This document shows, one piece after another, positions 32,806 to 43,049 of a DNA stretch of 47,198 bases (within the stretch, counting starts at the first letter, position 1; each line of letters opens with the position of its first letter). This stretch comes from Pleurotus ostreatus/Saccharomyces cerevisiae fusant (Eukaryota > Opisthokonta), in NCBI GenBank assembly GCA_024196135.1, contig JAMQCK010000159.1:1-47198 (forward strand), in the 5' to 3' direction. A model generated the notes under the pieces. That model ran no database searches. It saw nothing but the letters and a program-made list of their open reading frames with translations, and was not told the origin of the DNA. Position numbers and translations under genes: made by a program.

Positions 32806-34140
32806 TCACTGCATTTGCACATCCTCATCGCCGCTATCCTCGTCCTCCCACTCTCCCTCGTCGTTCCCGTCGCCGTCTTCCTCCAGTCGTGAAGGCTTGA
32901 TACCGGCGGCGTCCAACTGCTGTATCAACTCCTGGGCGTGCTCGAGCAGAGGCTTATCCGGATGGCCGAGGTTTGTGTGGATCTGACAAGCTCCTATAAG
33001 ACGAGAACGATTCACATGGGGTCGCAACATACCGTCCGACACGCCTCCAAGCAATCCCGCGCATCGCGCGCGAGGTTCTCCCATATCAATTCCGAGTCAT
33101 CCAGCGCCCCGCCGTTCTCCCTAGCGCGCTCCGCCATCATGAAGAAGCACCAGCCCTCGAGGTACCAGGCCTCGACGTCTTGATCGTCCTCGGCCATGAT
33201 ACCGTTCAGGACGAGGAGCGCCTCATTGAACATGCCGAGCTCGAGGAAGAGCTTGACGATGGATATCCTGCTCTCTAGAGGGGGGAGTTTTGGGTCGTCT
33301 GTGGGGTGCGTGAGCGCGAGGGGTGTGTACGCGTTGGCGATGCGCGTACCTAGCTCCAAGTCCTTCCATCTATTCCAGGCCTCCTCAAGGCAATTTCGTG
33401 CGTCGTCTGGTCGTTGTTGCGACATTCGTACCGACGCCAAGGAGGATAATGCTTCTGAGTTGCCAGGGTCCACCTGCAAGGCCGTGGCTAGTAGGTCTTC
33501 GCATGTCTTCTCCGCGGCGGGGTCGAAACTGGGCGTCGATCAGCATCGTCGCGCGTGCACTTGACCACCAGACGCACCATAGATCGTACTCCGGGTCCAT
33601 CCACACCTCCACCTGCGCAATGAGCGCGCCAACGATGTTTTTGCGGACCTCGCCCTCATCTGGATTGTCATCCGTAGCGCGCTCCTTCCCCTTCAGCTGC
33701 GTCGAAAGGATGTCCACGGCGGCCTGATAGTGCCGTAGCGCTGCATGAGGGTCCCCCTCACTGAGCTGCGCGAGGTACAGATGCGCGGATGGGGGAGGGG
33801 GAGAGGGTCCGCCTTCTGTTATCAATGAGGTGAATAGCTAGGCGTCGATCAGTATGAGTGATCGCGGGGAAGATGTCGTTGCGCGCACCTGCTTTGCCTG
33901 CTCCAGTTCACCGAGCTCAAGGAGCGAGACACCGAGCATTTCCTTCGCCACAGAATTGTCTGGTCGTTTCTCGAGCGCCCTGTGGATGAACTTGCGCGCG
34001 AGCTCGTAGTCGCACTGTACGATCAGCTCCTGGGCCTTCTCGAGGAGCGCCTCGACGGTGGGGGCGGGGGCGGCTGGCTGTTGCGTGTCCTCGACGAAGA
34101 CCTTCCGCCTGAGTTTTGTTTTGAGTTGCGTGCGGCCCAT
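32806..34140 (-). CDS. Acl4-like TPR protein (probable ribosomal protein uL4 chaperone), 394 aa
   Basis: A tetratricopeptide protein similar to the Acl4 assembly chaperone that holds ribosomal protein L4 (uL4) before ribosome incorporation. Exons are 34140-33889, 33837-33578, 33528-33033 and 32982-32806 (1185 nt, in frame). It opens MGRTQLKTKLRRKVFVED. TPR-like helices follow: ALLEKAQELIVQCDYELARK, LGVSLLELGELEQAKQLF, SAHLYLAQLSEGDPHAALRH, NSEALSSLASVRMSQQRPDD, ISIVKLFLELGMFNEALLVL and VEAWYLEGWCFFMMAE. The tail is strongly acidic (GDGNDEGEWEDEDSGDEDVQ), as in Acl4, where acidic regions contact the basic client. The last acceptor is placed at CTTGTCAG (32983-32985) because the earlier TATAG gives the wrong phase. 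Role by homology only. Confidence 0.85.
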
Positions 34141-34328
34141 CTCGCGAAGGGGCAGGGGGAATATGGACCGTTCCGAGAACAATGGAATCAGGGAGACGAG
34201 GAAGTTTGAGGAGCGTGATCGACAACAATCATAAACTGGTTCCGGACTCCCACGTGTGCGGGTTGCCTTTGACCTTCACGACCGCCACAAACGAAATACA
34301 CCTGCTCCTCCCCCTTGACAATTTCTCG
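34141..34328. promoter_or_regulatory. Short divergent promoter
   Basis: Only 188 bp separate the Acl4-like start (-) and the start chosen for the unassigned gene (+), so both must be driven from here. The plus-strand frame is also open from an ATG at 34182. No clear element was recognised. Confidence 0.4.
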
Positions 34329-35537
34329 ATGATTGAGCTATCGGCGACGACTACGTCTGACACGAACGATGAATTTTTCCTCGAAAGACTCGATATGTTC
34401 TGTAGCCACACCCTTTTAGACGCCATCAACTCCTTCGCCGCTCGGGAAATGCGACCAGTTGAGCAGGTGAACCATCAGCATGTTGGATCGGCTTTCTCTC
34501 AATGACATGTCTTGGTGGCTAGGTACGGAGGTCGGTCGCTGCGTGGCACTGTAAGCAGTTGTTCAGTACTTCGACCGCCGAGCTTGCGTCGCCGGATTCT
34601 CCAGGTCGGCAACCCCACAGACAAGTTACAAGAATGGGACTGAACTTGCTGTATAGCCCACCATACCCTGAATGTCATCTCTGAGCAGCTAGAAAGTCTT
34701 CGCGCCGTTGCAGCTGTGGAATCCTTTGTTCTTGCTGTGGCGCCACATAAATCTGTTGAAGACGCCGACGCTGGTTTTTTGGGTGGGTAAGAACTCTGTT
34801 CACTCATCTTACATACACTTTCTGTGTTGCTAATTCAGTGGCTCTCTGCAGAACTCTGGCGGGCCGCCAATTCTGGCGCGAGTTCCGACACGGCGGCGAA
34901 GGTGGCGCTAAAGCCTTCCGGCATTTTTGCGCTAGAACAAGCACGGCCGCGACGCAAACTACTCTATCGTCAGTCCCCCAAGTCTCACGGAGTACTTCTA
35001 TACCCTCTTCCTCCCGTCCTACCGCACCAAAGATCAAAGCCGAACTCTACGACGCTATGAGACGGTCGCTCAGGTGATTTTCGTCACCCTTTTCCGAGTT
35101 CTATAGCCTCACTTCCGTGCCATAGATCTACCAGCGGCGTCCGCACCGCCGAAATGAAGTGGACGAACCAAGAACGGCTCCACGCATACGGCGTTCGCCT
35201 TGTCGGCTGGCCCGCCGACATACCCCTACAGAACCCCTCGATACTCAAGGCGACGCAGAACGCCGCGCTCCTCGATGCCTTGCGGAAGGGGTCGATGCGC
35301 TTTGAGCGCTTGAGTGCGCCGCCGGGTAAGGATTTGGCAACGGGCGCGGAGGACGATACCGTCGACGAGGATATTTCGTGGGCTTGTAATGATGCGGGAG
35401 AGGTACGCGCGTCTACTTTGGGAGTAAAATCATTGTTCTGATGGGTTTTGACGCAGTACCTCGGCGACGAGCTTCCTTCTAGCTCTGAAGATACAGGGCC
35501 TGCACTCAAACGCCTTCGAAGCGGGTCGAGTTCATGA
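34329..35537 (+). CDS. Unassigned protein, about 294 aa, model uncertain in the middle
   Basis: I do not recognise a named domain. A seven-exon model, 34329-34466, 34523-34604, 34657-34782, 34852-34991, 35033-35073, 35126-35402 and 35457-35537, totals 885 nt in frame. It starts MIELSATTTSDTNDEF, has a helical segment (LNVISEQLESLRAVAAVESF), a linker ending KPSGIFALEQ, a KAELYDAMRRSLR helix, and a compact C-terminal part MKWTNQERLHAYGVRLVGWP and FERLSAPPGKD with an acidic tail. The C-terminal part has strong coding character, with conserved-looking Trp/Tyr/Gly, and resembles short uncharacterised Agaricomycete proteins (recollection, not search). The link between KPSGIFA and KAELYD needs either an unusually short 41-nt intron (34992-35032) or a frameshift near 34932, so this gene may be broken. 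Confidence 0.6.
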
Positions 35538-36252
35538 TAGGCATAGTGCGCGCGCATTAAAACGGAAATTCTCTCTCAGGAAGCGGGTTGTATACCCCTC
35601 TCGACGTGTTAGGATAGAACAGCAGGCAAGATTCTGGTAGTATTCGGGGTAATATTTAATTGGATTTCGTCGTACATCGGACACACATTGGCAGCGCTCA
35701 TGCGTCTTTGAGAGAACTCGTACAAAGTGTGGTATATCGTCGAACCAGTCCCACAGTCCCGATGAGCGTACGTGCTCATTATCGCTCTTGATCATCGCTT
35801 TGCAGGTTACTCCGACTTACACGACAGCTTTGCGACTCCGCCGCTTCAAAGTTATCCTTCAGCTAACCCAAGTATGACCAGGGAGAGTCGTTCTGCTTCG
35901 AAGTGAGAGCCTCATCATGCATCATGTTCGATTCCAATCCTTACTACGTACATGCGATTTACACCATCTTTGTCGTCTCCAGCGTTACCTTCAGACAATC
36001 TTGTATCTCAGCGTACATCGAATTCTTTACGCGCGAGCGGGTCCGTCGGCCAAACCCAGCCCATCTTAAGCGTTCACGTGCCCGGCGACTCTCACCATCA
36101 GCCCATCGGCTCAGCTTGATCCTGACTTCCACGTCGACCCCGAAGCTAGGTCGCCATTCTTCAGCTTGTTCACAGCACAGCTAGCCAGAGCAGGTTCTGC
36201 CGAGGTAAACTCCTTGAGAGTACTTTAAATCAACGATCTCATTCCTATCCAG
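35538..36252. other. Spacer upstream of F-box gene 1
   Basis: These 715 bp between the unassigned gene and F-box gene 1 (both plus strand) contain only short open frames without recognisable domains. It is somewhat AT-richer than the coding parts. Confidence 0.4.
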
Positions 36253-37653
36253 ATGGTCGACGATATTGCCACGCAGCGCGCCAGCAGCCCCATCTCTACC
36301 CTCCCTCCGGAGACACTGGTAGAGATATTCGACGCGTGTCGCGTCCGCAACCATTACGATGACCCTGATCTAGACGACCTCACCGTACGCGCCGGGCCGC
36401 CAACGGTGACGGCCGTCTGCGCGGACTGGCGCCGCCTCGCAATTGCCTCGCCGTCGCTATGGACCGACGTTCATTTCAATATCTACTCTCCGGCTCTCCT
36501 CCTCGACGCGACAACTCTGCTCGAAACTCTCCTGTCTCGATCAAAGAACCTACCCCTCCATGTCTCCATCACACTGCATCGCAGCATCGTTTGGAAAGAG
36601 CAGGAGGTCCTGCCCCTTCGCTTGCTTGTCGAACAGAGCATGCGATGGGCCTCTGTCCAAGCATGCGTCGATATATACCTTTGTCGGACTCTGCTCCCTA
36701 TTCAGGGTCGCCTCCCTGTCCTCCAGGCTGTGCGCTTCAGTATGCTGACGGGATGTGACGACGAAGAGTGGGCGCCATTCCGTGGTCTATTCAGCGACTG
36801 CCCGATGCTGATCAGCTTTGATGGAGAGTCCGGCCTCCCGTTCTTGCTACCCTGGGAGCAGCTTCGTCGCCTAAAACTTCGCTTGTCGGAACCCGACGAG
36901 GCGGCAGAGCGCGCGACGCGTGTAAACGCACTGAGCCTCACATGGTACAACTCGGATTCTCTTACGCCCGACATGAAGGAGATCCTCCACCGACCTCATC
37001 TCCAAAAGGCGACACTCAAATTCCATCTTCTCCGCCGCGTGCGAGCGCCGTTGCTATCTGAATGTCACATTCACGATATTGTTGGCCTCCATGCGACGGA
37101 TCCCCAACGTATACAGGACGTCGCCAACTATATTCACGCGAACTGCAAACCGCTTACTGCGCTGTCTCTGCGTCTCAGTCCAGTCGACCCGGAGGCGCTA
37201 CAAGCGCTCTTGATGGGATGCCCCGCCCTCCGTCGGCTGCAGATGGAGATATATGCAAACTACGAGGTGTCTGATGAGGACGACGCCCGGGTGCATACTC
37301 GGATGACCAAAGCACTTACCGCACGTGCGGGCGAAGTACCGCTGCTCCCCGCCCTCGCTGACTTGCGCGTTATCATGCGCAGCGTCCGCTCTGCCGAGTC
37401 CGTCAGTGGATTTGAACAAGTGTTACAGTCACGCACGCTACCCCACGATGGCGCGACCGCTCTCCAGTCGTTCACGCTCAAAGTACAGGGGTCTGGGGTT
37501 CATCCAGATCCCCGGATGGCTGACGTTCTCGCACGACTCTCGAGGGTCGACCTCGAGGGGTGCTACACTGGACGTGAACCAGAAGTTGACATCGAGGCGG
37601 GTGTACCGTACTGGATGCTGGAGAATACTTGGGAGAGCTGGACAGAAGTATAG
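36253..37653 (+). CDS. F-box protein, copy 1, 466 aa, intronless
   Basis: A single-exon Agaricomycete F-box protein, expected to be a substrate adaptor of an SCF ubiquitin ligase. The F-box occupies residues about 15-75: ISTLPPETLVEIFDACRVRN, an insert of acidic residues, RAGPPTVTAVCADWRRLAIA and SPSLWTDVHF. The rest has leucine-rich-like segments (LLSRSKNLPLHVSITLH, LQKATLKFHLLRRVRAPLLS, ALSLRLSPVDPEALQALLMG) typical of LRR-containing F-box proteins, and ends with WMLENTWESWTEV. It is clearly paralogous to the intronless gene at 41238-42644 in the F-box, the insert pattern (FDACRV...VRAGPP) and the C-terminal W..W ending. Targets are unknown. Confidence 0.9.
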   Translation: MVDDIATQRASSPISTLPPETLVEIFDACRVRNHYDDPDLDDLTVRAGPPTVTAVCADWRRLAIASPSLWTDVHFNIYSPALLLDATTLLETLLSRSKNLPLHVSITLHRSIVWKEQEVLPLRLLVEQSMRWASVQACVDIYLCRTLLPIQGRLPVLQAVRFSMLTGCDDEEWAPFRGLFSDCPMLISFDGESGLPFLLPWEQLRRLKLRLSEPDEAAERATRVNALSLTWYNSDSLTPDMKEILHRPHLQKATLKFHLLRRVRAPLLSECHIHDIVGLHATDPQRIQDVANYIHANCKPLTALSLRLSPVDPEALQALLMGCPALRRLQMEIYANYEVSDEDDARVHTRMTKALTARAGEVPLLPALADLRVIMRSVRSAESVSGFEQVLQSRTLPHDGATALQSFTLKVQGSGVHPDPRMADVLARLSRVDLEGCYTGREPEVDIEAGVPYWMLENTWESWTEV

Positions 37654-38430
37654 GATAGGTGTAAAATATAACTTGAATGTCGACTGCCAGCAACGATGAC
37701 AAACCTATGCCCTGTCCACAGCGGCAACGACAGCAAAAGGCAAATGATTTTACTTCCGAGTACACTGAGCCCAAATCACATGGAGCAAGCGATAACTTCA
37801 TGGGCAGCGCTTAGCCTAAATCGATGCGTGGCCGAACCGTGACTGGACTGTGACAGCGTGTTGAATAGCACGTGATATCATCAGCCTATCCGATGCGAGA
37901 GCTCAACGGGACCCCACTTGGATCGAACGACGGTTGCTGATACGCCAGCATCTTTTACAGCCATGTATACGCAATCTTTCCTTCTTCGCCATTTCATTGT
38001 CCTGCACGGAGGCTCCGGCCGAACATGCGTGCTCCAGAATCTGACGCTGCAGCGGCATGGTATGGAGCCTTTAGACTGATTCTCGAAGTAATAGCTCTCA
38101 AGGAAACGGCAGGACCCCGAGCTTCAAGGATGAACAGACGCGTCCGGCAAGGCGCCACCTGCTGACCTTTCGGTTCTCATCAGGTCCGTGTAGGGAGCAT
38201 ACAGTGGCTCACCTTGCAGGCGAGATCCCAACCAGGTGAGTCAGAGGCTCCAAAGTGGCTAACTTCCGTGTTGGGGTGTCAGGCGGCTCAACCACACAGC
38301 CACCGAGAAGTGCGACCTGCTGGCTATACAAAACTCGGTCCAGCCGCGTCGTTTCTCCTCCGCCCAGCGCCCTACACGACGCCGGCAAAGGTCAGCACCC
38401 CCACTCGCACCCACAGCGTCTCTTGCGACG
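37654..38430. other. Spacer between F-box 1 and C2H2 gene 1
   Basis: The 777 bp show no gene of their own. The plus-strand frame open from 38214 to 38492 overlaps exon 1 of the zinc-finger gene in another frame and is probably a shadow. No repeat was recognised. Confidence 0.4.
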
Positions 38431-39331
38431 ATGACAACAGACTGTACGACATCGACTGGGCCGACGTTGCACACCCAGGCGGCGACCGCTAGCGAATCGG
38501 TGACTATACCGTGCCACGCCTCGACCTCTGCGACGTCTGAGGGGTAATGATCACAGCACGGGCGCTTTGAAGGAGACTCAGAGCTATCACGGAGCCCTCG
38601 ACAAGATTCCACGCGCGATTCTGAATTTGAAGTCCATTCGACAAGTCGAGACAGCGCAGCGCAAACCTCAAGCTCGTCCAATACTGCCTCATGTGCTTCT
38701 CTATCCGACGAACGCATCGCATACCTGCTATCGGATGAGGCCTTTCTGAACCACTACGCCCTCGCTGGGTCGGAGTGGGGGTGGGGTTATGGACCCCTGG
38801 AGGTGCGTGCTTTCCTTTATTCGGGCGTCTTCATTTCACTAAAGGCATATCAGGCGGAGTCCTCTGGGTCAGAGGCGGAAACCGATGCTAGTACCGCGCC
38901 TCTCCTCGATACCTCGTCCGGCGCATCCGCGTCGTCCGCATCTTCGTCTACCCAGAACCCACCCCAAGGCGACTCATCACACGCATGCACCATCTGCCAT
39001 AAGCAGTTTACGAGGTTCGTTAGCGTTCCATCCAGAAACGCGCCGCCGAACTTGGCCTCGCACAAGCATCTCATCCTACACGCGAAATTAGTGACTCACT
39101 GCTCTTCGTAGGCCAAGCACGCTCGCGGCGCATATGAACACGCATCGGGGAGCTATGTGTGAGCCACGTCCGTGTATGACTACTCACGGGTTGTGCTGAC
39201 GAATACTACGGGCTCGAACAGCGCACGTATGTGGAGTTCCTGGGTGTACGGAGACCTTTGAGAGCCAGTCGAGCGCAACCAGACACCGGTATCTGCATGG
39301 CATGACGTTCGCGCGCCGCAGAGGGGGGTGA
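38431..39331 (+). CDS. C2H2 zinc-finger protein 1, about 201 aa
   Basis: A putative DNA-binding regulator with two C-terminal fingers. Exons 38431-38499, 38557-38802, 38854-39014, 39112-39158 and 39221-39331 join in frame. A Ser/Thr/Asp/Glu-rich N-terminal half (MTTDCTTSTG..., SLSDERIAYLLSDEAFLNHY) leads to finger 1, CTICHKQFTRPSTLAAHMNT-H (C-x2-C-x12-H-x3-H), and finger 2, CGVPGCTETFESQSSATRHR-YLH (C-x4-C-x12-H-x3-H). The introns fall after the FTR arginine codon (phase 2) and three residues before finger 2 (phase 1), exactly as in the neighbouring C2H2 gene. A strong GTGAGT donor overlaps the stop at 39329-39331, so a further exon near 39449-39474 ending SYRVRL is an alternative C-terminus. 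Confidence 0.75.
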
Positions 39332-39792
39332 GTCTATGTACGAGCGGAGCGATGACCTCGGACTTCCCGAATACCAGTATTTATGGTCATGTCCGTCGAG
39401 CGGGCGCGTCTACGGAAGTCGAACTATCGTATCACTCATTGCCATGTAGGCTCTCCTATCGCGTTCGCTTGTGAGTCCTCGAAAATCACTTTGTGTGTCT
39501 GTCTGCCAGTGCACCGTCACCCTTCGGTCGCCCTGCTGCTCAAGCGCAATTGCCCCAATTGAGCGGTCAATGCTCAACCTTCTTGCGCCTAACTTTCGTC
39601 ACCTGCTTCACCCTCACTCTCATTTCCCGGCGTTATCCTTCTTCGCCTACACGTCATCCTCGGTCAGCTGGGTTCTTCCGGGTCTGTAGAACGTTCCATT
39701 CCCATTCTATGCTGCTATCATGATGTGCCCCGAACCTCTCTCGCAAGGCAGCAGTCCAGGGAACTGCGGTACGCGATCCTCAGTCCAAGTCG
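39332..39792. other. Spacer between the two C2H2 genes
   Basis: These 461 bp separate the two zinc-finger genes. An alternative last exon of gene 1 (about 39449-39474) and missing 5' exons of gene 2 may lie here. Short open frames at 39471-39689 and 39493-39723 are not convincing. Otherwise nothing was recognised. Confidence 0.35.
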
Positions 39793-40501
39793 ATGCCTAC
39801 TGATCAACGACGACGTTCAGAGGCATCCGCGGGACAGAAGAATGTTGCGGGCGGGAGTCCATACCCGCCTGTCGCACCTTTGGTGTCAAAGCAATCCGCG
39901 GACGCACTGTGCACGCTCTCTGACAGCCGCCAGTGCACGATCTGTAAGAGGCGGTTTACTAGGTACGTGTTCGCAATTCCTCTCTATGACTTCCACCCCT
40001 CACGCGTTCATGTTGCGCGCGCGAGAGCACCGATCTCATGATCAACGCCATTTTTTTCTCAGCATAGCTGCTTGAGATGCCATTCTGACATCTATAGGTA
40101 GAGTTAGCGGGCTCGAGGCGCATCTGAGGACACATACACGAGAGAAACGTGGGTTCCCCCCATTCGTACTCTCTTTTCATCACTGACGCTTACTTTAAGC
40201 CTACGCTTGCGGTGCGCTTGGCTGCAACGCCGCCTTTGCCTCGCGCTCGAATATGGTCCGCCATCGTCGCACGCACGGCGAGGCCGTGGTCGCGGAAGTC
40301 GAGGAGCGCGAGCGCCAGGCAGCAGCGGCAAAGTCCCCACCACCTCCGGTCTTCGACGTGCCGATTGTGCACGAGCATGATAGTCAGGTCCCGAGCGCGG
40401 GGAGGTTCGAGGTGCAGTGGATGTCCCCAAATCGCGCTACGAGGACGTACAAGCGGCATGCGTTGAGTAACCGTTCGCAGGCAAACGAGCGACCGACGTA
40501 G
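39793..40501 (+). CDS. C2H2 zinc-finger protein 2, 5' end uncertain
   Basis: Paralogue of the preceding zinc-finger gene. Exons 39793-39962, 40102-40148 and 40200-40501 join in frame (519 nt, 172 aa from the ATG at 39793). Finger 1 is CTICKRRFTRVSGLEAHLRT-H. The linker TREKPYA is close to the classical TGEKPY linker, and finger 2 is CGALGCNAAFASRSNMVRHR-RTH. After the fingers comes a Glu/Ala helix (VEEREROAAA-like, actually VEERERQAAAAK), a Pro run and an unlike tail ending NRSQANERPT. The central 47-nt exon has the same length, position and phases as in copy 1. The N-terminus is short and lacks the acidic Ser-rich half of copy 1; an in-frame stop lies upstream, so 5' exons may be missing from the model or lost. 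Confidence 0.68.
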
Positions 40502-41237
40502 TATCAGGGAAATACGATCCTGACTCTGCAAATGGTATTCCGCTCCCTTGATATAACCTTCTTCGATCAATTGACCCCATTGTCACTCGCATTGACAGCG
40601 ATAGCAGGCATACTGTAGTGATGCAAGGACTGACTGTATATACAACCGTTTGCACATCAGTTTGCAGTCCCATGCCTGCGGATTCACGCTGACTAAGCCG
40701 GCCTAACGTACGCGTAGAGCGGCTGCCGGGCTCTGCGACTCTGGATACTTTGGTTTACAACGTCTTTCGTCGTATTTTGCTCGCTTCACCGAAGACAACT
40801 GCTCTTCTGAGGTATGCTCACCGGTAATCGCAGCGAGTGCCCAATATCAACCGTGACAAACGTCACAATCATGGCGCACGTGTCCAAAATCCACGCGCAC
40901 GGGACTGCAAACTGATGTGCAAATGGTTGTATATGCGGTTCATGATTTCGATACCACCACGTCGTTCGCCTTCTCGTAAATCTGCGTGAGTATTCTACGG
41001 GATTGTCGGCACATCATCCCTCGATTCTGCCACTGGCGCGGCCCGCGGCAGACCTGTCACAGTTCGATTTCCTGGCGGGGGAAGGTCCGAGCCACGTGGA
41101 GTATCACGCTGATAAACTCTTCCTCTCTCCCGTCCAACCACGATCCCAGTTCGAGCACCGCCAGGTAATCCAGAATTCTATCCCTCCAATCGCATGCATG
41201 CTCAAGTCAATTAGCTAGGACCCTCCGAAGCGATATC
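40502..41237. other. Spacer upstream of F-box 2
   Basis: 736 bp between C2H2 gene 2 and F-box gene 2. It contains only short unsupported frames (for example 40986-41168 and 41003-41218) and an AT-richer stretch around 40925-40960. No repeat was recognised. Confidence 0.4.
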
Positions 41238-42644
41238 ATGAGTGAAAGCCTCAACGATATCCTTCCTGCCGACGTTCTCCTCGAGATCTTCGACGCATGT
41301 CGTGTCCTCGATCGGGACATCGATCCAGCGCAAGATGCGCTCCTTGTCCGTGCGGGCCCGCCTGCGGTCGCTGCTGTTTGCGCGCGATGGTGCTCGGTCG
41401 CTCTGCTATCACCCCTCCTGTGGACGGATGTACACCTTAAGGGCATCCGCCTCAAGTCGGAATCGAGCCCATCGAATGTAGCGGCGCTGCTGCGTGGTTT
41501 ACTGGGCCGTTCTGCCGGGCTTCCTCTTACCGTCTCACTCGAGCTGCACAGCGACTACGATTCGCTGGACCCCACCTCACAGTCGCTCGATATACTCATG
41601 AGGCAGAGCGATCGATGGGCTCACCTGCGTGTACTCGGTTCTACGCCCCAAGCTTGTACCATGCTGCTCCCTGTGAAGGGTAGGCTTCCCCAGCTTCGCA
41701 GCGTGCGGTTGAAGTCAAATCCACTATCGACCGTTCTCGACGAAGACTGGGTCGACACCATCCGCCTGTTCAGCGAGTGTCCCCGGCTAGTCAGATTCGA
41801 AAGTAATGGTCCATCGCTTGTGCCTCCATGGGAACAGCTCACTCGTCTCGACATGCGAACGATGTGGCCCATCGACGGCTTTGCGCTGCTCCACAATGTT
41901 CGTGCTCTCTGCCTCACGGAAGTGGCATCCACCCATGACTGGCCGCCTTCACCGAAGGACGAGGTTTTCCTTGATGCCCCTTTTCTGCGACGGGCAACGC
42001 TGAAGTCCTTCAGCCTCCGCCATCTGAGGGCTCCAGCCTTGACCGAGTGTCATATCTATGATCACATTGGGGGTTTTGAAAGCGAACTCGACGACATCTT
42101 GGGACATTTCCGCGTCATGGGTAGTCAGCTCACGACTTTGTCGCTCTTTCTGGATCTAGAAGTAACGGGATGCACGGGTGCTTGCAATATCTTGCTGGAG
42201 TGCCCGTTGCTACGCCAGCTGCATCTACGGCTGGTCCCGCATTATACACAAGCCCAGAATGCTGCCGACTACGATAACCTCCGTGTGCTGTTCGCTTCTC
42301 TGAACGTCGACAAGCACTCCCCTGCACTCCTTCCATGCCTCGACGAGCTGCGATTGCTCATGATAGCCGTCCGACCCATCGAGCCTCTCAACGAGCTTGC
42401 TGATGCAATTGCTTCGCGCGCTCATGCACATCAGGGTGTTGTCGCACTGCACTCGTTCATTCTTGATGTATCTGATCCAAGCGGGACAATACAATCGCAC
42501 GAGAGCACCAAGAGGCTTCTGGAGGTGATGGAAGAGTGCCAAGTGTACGCGGAGCTCTTCTTCCGGGACCAAGGTGACTTTGTGAGCACATCGGTATTCG
42601 AGATGACTCAACAATCTGTATGGAAGCGATGGACTTCACTGTGA
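41238..42644 (+). CDS. F-box protein, copy 2, 468 aa, intronless
   Basis: A single-exon F-box protein and putative SCF adaptor, paralogous to 36253-37653. The F-box is LNDILPADVLLEIFDACRVL, then VRAGPPAVAAVCARWCSVAL and LSPLLWTDVHL. Leucine-rich segments follow (LRGLLGRSAGLPLTVSLELH, FLRRATLKSFSLRHLRAPAL, PLLRQLHLRLVP, LPCLDELRLLMIAVRPIEPL), and it ends with MTQQSVWKRWTSL. Compared with copy 1, length (468 against 466), intronless structure and motif order are conserved, but the mid-region is diverged, so the duplication is not recent. Confidence 0.9.
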   Translation: MSESLNDILPADVLLEIFDACRVLDRDIDPAQDALLVRAGPPAVAAVCARWCSVALLSPLLWTDVHLKGIRLKSESSPSNVAALLRGLLGRSAGLPLTVSLELHSDYDSLDPTSQSLDILMRQSDRWAHLRVLGSTPQACTMLLPVKGRLPQLRSVRLKSNPLSTVLDEDWVDTIRLFSECPRLVRFESNGPSLVPPWEQLTRLDMRTMWPIDGFALLHNVRALCLTEVASTHDWPPSPKDEVFLDAPFLRRATLKSFSLRHLRAPALTECHIYDHIGGFESELDDILGHFRVMGSQLTTLSLFLDLEVTGCTGACNILLECPLLRQLHLRLVPHYTQAQNAADYDNLRVLFASLNVDKHSPALLPCLDELRLLMIAVRPIEPLNELADAIASRAHAHQGVVALHSFILDVSDPSGTIQSHESTKRLLEVMEECQVYAELFFRDQGDFVSTSVFEMTQQSVWKRWTSL

Positions 42645-43049
42645 GGACCGCTACCTACTATTTACTAGACGTTTATATAGTACTCAGCGACCGAGTTTCC
42701 TTTCTGTTACCGGCGCAGTAGCCTCTGTACAGGCATGCCAATTGGCGAGGCGATTCCTGAAATAGATACGAGGGTTTCTCGGAGTCGCGGAAATTCGGCA
42801 GTCGAAGGCGTAAATCATGCGTACGACATATGCTACGTACAAAAGGCAGAGAGAAACCTACAAAATCTGGAAGCTTGGAGCCCGCGAACAGCTGCAGCCA
42901 ACAGGATCGACTCATTTAGAAAACGAACATCACGCACGTGCCTCAAACGTGATCGTCGGCGCCCACCGGCCGTCGGCCGAGCGATCAGAAATCCCCAGTT
43001 ATTTGCGCGCGGAAGGAACGCAGCGAGTCACTCCTCTCCTCCTTCTACC
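42645..43049. promoter_or_regulatory. ILV5 upstream region
   Basis: 405 bp between F-box 2 and the ILV5 ATG. A CT-rich stretch (TCCTCTCCTCCTTCTACC, about 43030-43048) directly before the start codon is the kind of pyrimidine-rich leader found in highly expressed fungal genes. Confidence 0.5.
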
